From the NCBI GenBank assembly GCA_001247695.2, contig LGRX02009963.1, forward strand, positions 30,023 through 50,220: a DNA stretch of 20,198 nt. The letters run 5' to 3'. A program made the translations under genes and the position numbers. A model generated the notes under the pieces. The model did not search any database, was not told the DNA's origin, and saw only the letters and a program-made list of their open reading frames with translations. This document shows positions 15,816-20,198 of this stretch, piece by piece. Numbering within the stretch: position 1 is the stretch's first letter; each line of letters opens with the position of its first letter. The DNA comes from Cymbomonas tetramitiformis (taxonomy: Eukaryota > Chlorophyta > Pyramimonadophyceae > Pyramimonadales > Pyramimonadaceae).

Positions 15816-18800
15816 ATGACCTTGGGTAAAGCTGTGAGTGGCGGTGGACGGAAAGGTTTCTCAGAATCGGACAGAGATCGAACAAAATCAGGGAAAAATG
15901 CAGAGAAAACGCCGTTGACGAGTCCTCTAGAGGTCGAGGCAAGTCCGAGATGTTATGAAACAACTCAGATTGGACAACAACGGGATACAATGCCGGTCCC
16001 AGCTGAAGGCATACCTGTGTCACCTCGTGCATACGCGAAGCAAAGCCCAGTTCATCGTACTCACTTGATAACTCTTCAATTCATGAAGCAAAAGTGGTTG
16101 GGGCATGCTATCGTGCACACTCTCCTGGCAGTGTGCGCTGCGTATTATTCTTGGACGGTATGTGGCTATTTCTGTCGCGTATGCTTTGAATAAAACCAAT
16201 TCTTGTAGGAAAATATGTATTTCCCACTCGTTGAGGTTTTCCAACACATGGATCAGTACCACCTCTGAAACCCTTAGCCGCGCAACGATGATTGCTAAGG
16301 TTATTGACGTATTCGCAGGTCCCTGTGTATATTACCTTTACCCCTCACAGATGTGGAGAATGTAACGCAACCGAGAAGTTTGTAGGCAACTTATGCTTCG
16401 ACCTTTTCGCGTGGCTCTTGCTTTGGTTCTGGTTCAGATACATCCGCGCCGGCATGGAAAAAGCGGGTGCCTCATTTGACAAATCTTTCCTCCGATACCA
16501 CTCGGTCTTCGTATTATCCGTAATAGGTAAGATGACACTGCTTTCAACCAAATGCTGTTCCCACTCGTCCTACCTGGACGTTCCTGACGGAACCATCTTC
16601 GAACGTGGCTAGCATGACCTGCTCGAAAGCTTCTCCATCCGCTCGGCAGTTGGCTGGAGCTTCTCCGGAAGGCCGCTGCAAAGAGAACCCCGCCTATGTA
16701 ACCCCCTATGCATCGTGGGCAACAGGGCTGCTACCCATAGACTATTTCGGATATCTCGCGAGTCCTTCGACAGCGTATTACCTACGTGCCATCCGCCTCC
16801 TCCTCAACGCCCACCCCCACTACTTCAGAGAGCTCTACGCTAACGCTATGGTCCGCCTCCAACCTGCCTTCTTGCCCTTATATCGATACCGCGCTGCAGT
16901 AGGCAGTTCGTTCGCCGTGATAGTCGAGCGGCGTGCATATGGGCTCCGCCACTTACACGTGTGGCCACGTTCGTAGCAACGCGCGGGGAACCCTGACACG
17001 ACACCGCGACTCTGCGTGTCTCCAAAAGTTTGGTCGACCGCTGGCTGCCCGGGACGCAAATTTCACAACGCAAGCTTTCACTGCCCTGACACTCGACGAT
17101 CCTGGATGATGCTCAGGTCCTCAGCTCGCGTATGAACGTGGCCTTCAACCTGGGGTACGTGATGGGCATGTTCTTCTGGTTGAACCACTTGGTGGCTTGC
17201 GTCTGGTGGGGAGTTTCGCGTCTGCAAAACTTCCCCTCTGACGACGGGGAGTACTGGGGCCCGGACGAGGAGCTTCAGAATTCGCGCCTGCGTACGCAAT
17301 ACCTCTCTGCGCTCGTATGGGCAGTCAAGGTATTCCCTGTGTGGGATGTGCGCGTCAAGCTGCTGCTCTACGCTCGTTTGGGCTGTCAGGGTACGTCTCG
17401 CGTGAGCCGTTGGCAGGCAAGGCGCGCCGAACTTTTGCCAGGGGTTGGGAATACGGGAACGTGCTTTACTCCCTCTTCCATGAACACATATGTTGGAAAA
17501 GTGACGCTGTCAGCAGACTTTGCATTGGGATGCGTGGTTGCTAGGTGGCACCTTGGTGAATGGTGTGCATGTGCATCTGCAGGCAACCACCAGCGCAACC
17601 ACCACCAGGGAGTTCGATGATGTGCAGCGTCTCGTGACGATCATCGTCGTGGTGGCAGGAATTATCGTTGTTTCCATCATTATTGCCGAAATCTGTTCTA
17701 TTTTTATGGGGGTGCGCCCTTATCTCCATCGCATATTCATCCTTGCCTGAACTGTCGTCCTCAGCGTTCAGCGTTGAAGAGGACAGTTTTGCTTGAAAAG
17801 TCCGAAACTGATCTGATAACTCAAGGTAAACTTGCTTATGGTCAATCGATCAGCGCCCTATTTGTACTGTGTACTCTGCACCTTGGAGTCAAGCGAACCG
17901 AGCACTACACCGACTCTCAGGCAACGGGGAGGCCACGGAAGTATTCCCAAGGACGTAAGTGGCTCAACACACGACTTCAGAGTTTCACTTTGGCCGTAAC
18001 TGCAACTCGGGAGGAGTCTTATTCCCCCCCTCTCGTCCTCCTCCCCCTCCTATCCGTGCAGCAGACTGCACCGCCGGAGCTTCCTATTGGGGCCTTATGA
18101 CAGCTTTGGTTAGGTCTTCAGGGGGGCCTGGACCACGCCATGTTGTAGGTCCTTGGGTCGCTGATTTCCTCTCAGCCCCGCTGTCCCCTTGCGGCTCTTT
18201 TCGCAGCACTCGGCTGTCCCCTTGCGGCTCTCTTCGCAGCACTCGGCTGTCCCCTTGCGGCTCTTTTCGCAGCACTCGGCTGTCCCCTTGTGGCTCTCTT
18301 TGCAGCACTCGGCTGTCCCCTTGTGGCTCTTTTCGCAGCACTCGGCTGTCCCCTTGCGGCTCTCTTCGCAGCACTCGGCTGTCCCCTTGCGGCTCTTTTC
18401 GCAGCACTCGGCTGTCCCCTTGTGGCTCTCTTTGCAGCACTCGGCTGTCCCCTTGTGGCTCTTTTCGCAGCACTCGGCTGTCCCCCGCATTACCTCCCTG
18501 ACACCCACATGATCTGTGACAGGCGAATGCAGTGATTGCCGAGTACCGGCAGATCATGGACGTGGCTGAGGCCAGTCTTTCACACTCCAAGTGCTCAGGT
18601 CTCCTTCCCATCCCTTTCGTCCACTGTGGATGAGTACATCGTGTCATCCGGGGAAGGCTTCCGAGTGTCGCTCTTTGTGTGCTCCCCTTTAGAGTTGTGC
18701 TTTCAAATTTCTGCGGCAGTAGAACCGATGACATATATGTGCGAGAGGTTGGCAGTCGTGCGCAAAATGCGGGCGTGGACGTGGTGTCCGTTTTGGTGCA

Positions 18801-19501
18801 GAGGAACTACGAAAGAAAATCCACGAATATTACCGATTAGCATGGCAGACGCGGCTCGCTATCAGTAGTGGTGGCGAGTTCGATTCCTTGCCGCCCTTCG
18901 TACAAAAGGAAGTGAACTGCGCGCAGAAGGCGGAGCTTATGTCTCAGGTTTGTGTGGTACCCTCTGCCCTGCATGTGTCACAACTTGTTTCAGTGACAGC
19001 CCGTGGCCAAACTCTGAAGGGCGTTTGGCCTCCTTTGCGCGCCGCCAATCTATTGAGCGCGCGCCGCACGTCTCCCCCTCGTGCTAGTCTCCTTCGGCAC
19101 GTGGATCCGGTCGGGGCTCAGCGGTGAGTGCTCGGCCCAAACAACTGCAGGGCGCACGAATTGTTGTGTGAACCGGAGAACACAGCCTGGAAGGTATGCT
19201 GCGAGAGTGTGCAGGTTCCGTTATTCCGGAAAAACGATAACGTTATGAACTCCGTGGCAGAGAAGCTGGGCTCACTCATCGCTATCAAGGTTCGAACCAT
19301 GCTCGCCACGTAGTTGCAAATGCTGGCGAAGCGCACTCCAAGTTTAAGTATTGGGCGAATGTAGGTAGCGACATGGCCGACTCGTTGTTTCAATTCAGCG
19401 TTAATTTGCTGATAGTGAAAGGGAGCTTGTTGTTTTGATGCAGGGTGACTTCATATACCGGGAAGGGGAGCTCGGTAGTAGCATGTATTTTATATCTTTG
19501 G
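15816..19501 (+). CDS. Cyclic-nucleotide-gated/HCN-like cation channel (multi-exon, 3' end outside window)
   Basis: Predicted exons: 15816-16157, 16319-16526, about 16630 (or 16660)-16850, 17117-17329, 17583-17711, 18523-18598, 18802-18947, 19215-19289 and 19444-19501. Phases agree at every join. Segments: a charged N-terminus; S1 (AIVHTLLAVCAAYYSW, then VPVYITF); S2 (LCFDLFAWLLLWFWFRYI); S3 (ASWATGLLPIDYFGYL); S4 with few charges (YYLRAIRLLL); S5 (VMGMFFWLNHLVACVWW); pore helix (YLSALVWAVK); S6 (LVTIIVVVAGIIVVSIIIAE); C-linker (ANAVIAEYRQIMD, LRKKIHEYYRLAWQ, PLFRKND); and the start of the nucleotide-binding domain (GDFIYREGELGSSMYFISLG). That order is diagnostic of CNG/HCN-type membrane channels. 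No GYGD-like selectivity filter is seen between pore helix and S6. The N-terminal start is uncertain: the frame is open upstream to at least 15744 without ATG. Confidence 0.82.
18181..18485. repeat. 33-bp minisatellite in a channel-gene intron
   Basis: Nine full 33-bp units beginning CTGTCCCCTTG, plus a partial tenth. Units differ at a few sites (GCGG/GTGG, CTCTTTTCG/CTCTCTTCG/CTCTCTTTG). The order of variants shows a four-unit higher-order repeat: units 2-5 equal units 6-9. It lies in the predicted intron between the S6 and C-linker exons. Because 33 is a multiple of three, open frames appear on both strands, but these are artefacts. Confidence 0.93.
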
Positions 19502-19559
19502 GTGCGCTTGCTGGATCGCATGCTGCCTTTCTTTCCCTCCCACCCTTGCTCCCTCACAG

Positions 19560-20030
19560 TGGAGGTCCCTCACTGCGGGGCTTGGCTCACTGCAAGGGCT
19601 CCCTGACTGCATCGTTAACTGCGGGGCTTGGCTCACTGCAAGGGCTCCCTGACTGCATCGTTAACTGCGGGGCTTGGCTCACTGCAAGGGGATCCCTGAC
19701 TGCATCGTTAACTTCTCGGGCTTAGCTCCGTTTCACGAGAGGCCTGACTGCATGGATTAACTCGCACGGGAGCCTGGCTTCCTGCACCCAGAACCACGGC
19801 ATCGTTAACTGCTTGAGGCCTGGCTCGCTGCAGGGCTCCTGACTGCATCGTTAACTGCGGGGCTTGGCTCACTGCAGGGATCCCCTGACTGCATCGTTAA
19901 CTGCGGGGCACCAGCTCTCACTGCAGGGCTCCCCTGACTGCATCGTTAACTGCGGGGCCTGGCTGACTGCAAGGGATCCCTGACTGCATCGTTAACTGCG
20001 GGGCTTGGCTCACTGCAAGGGATCCCTGTT
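19560..20030. repeat. 46-bp minisatellite in a downstream intron
   Basis: About nine to ten copies of a 46-bp unit containing GACTGCATCGTTAACTGCGG and CTTGGCTCACTGCAAGGG. Copies in the middle (19720-19830) are degenerate and the outer ones nearly identical. It follows the exon at 19444-19501, so it probably lies in the intron splitting the nucleotide-binding domain. Confidence 0.88.
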
Positions 20031-20198
20031 TGAGGGGCTGCCTTACTTTGTGGGCTTCCTTCCTGAGTGTTGGGGCTGTATGACTTGTGGGGTTGTATGA
20101 CTGCTAAGGGCTGTATGACTTGTGGGGTTGTATGACTGCTGGAGCTGTATAACTTGTGGGGCTGCCTGACTGTTGGGGTTGCCTCCTGACTTTTGGGG
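20031..20198. repeat. Degenerate short tandem repeat at the window end
   Basis: A series of units of about 18-20 bp of the form GGGGCTGTATGACTTGTG and GGGGTTGTATGACTGCT, pairing into a period of about 38 bp. It continues to the window edge. Confidence 0.75.

Noticed and set aside
17959..18734. Long open frames on both strands over 18084-18734 with 11-residue repeats
   Set aside because: They arise from the 33-bp minisatellite, whose period is a multiple of three. The flanking S6 and C-linker exons join in phase without them.

Overview
This window is nuclear DNA of a eukaryote with spliceosomal introns. An alga or other protist seems likely, but the sequence does not fix the lineage. Two host genes flank a large retroelement, and a DNA transposon is nested in that retroelement. 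I assembled exon models by eye from GT/AG sites, reading phase and family motifs, so every splice site below is a prediction.

Left edge, 1-1386, minus strand: a three-exon gene for a Bmt2-like 25S rRNA adenine-N1 methyltransferase. It has its start codon and runs off the left edge through an in-frame 21-bp repeat. Centre, 1748-14692: a tyrosine-recombinase (YR) retrotransposon of the DIRS order with PAT-type split direct repeats (A1 at the left; B1-A2-B2 at the right). It is about 9 kb once the nested insertion is removed. On the plus strand it carries a long disordered ORF with a SAP-like stretch (ORF0), a RING-H2 exon, a Gag-like zinc-knuckle ORF, a Pol ORF (RNase H, reverse transcriptase, degenerate RNase H, methyltransferase-like domain) and a tyrosine recombinase. 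Its left repeat A1 is split by a 3968-bp transposon (1905-5872) with 13-bp terminal inverted repeats and a TTAA target duplication. The undamaged copy A2 shows the empty site. The transposon is Kolobok-like and encodes, on the minus strand, a three-exon DDE transposase and a separate two-exon 115-residue protein that I do not recognise.

Right part, 15816 to beyond 19501, plus strand: a multi-exon cyclic-nucleotide-gated type channel with S1-S6, a C-linker and the start of the nucleotide-binding domain. Its introns hold a 33-bp minisatellite (nine copies) and a 46-bp one that runs to about 20030, followed by other tandem repeats to the window end.

The retroelement is the most unusual part. 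A complete RNase H lies before the reverse transcriptase while a decayed one sits in the usual place after it. A RING-H2 finger can be joined in phase to ORF0. Two tandem modules of small hairpins keep their pairing while changing sequence. A lox-like palindrome spans the B1-A2 junction and explains both element ends. The Pol and YR reading frames have no usable ATG but start at CAG acceptor-like sites in the same phase as one donor in ORF0. This suggests, without proving, that one leader is spliced to several coding exons.
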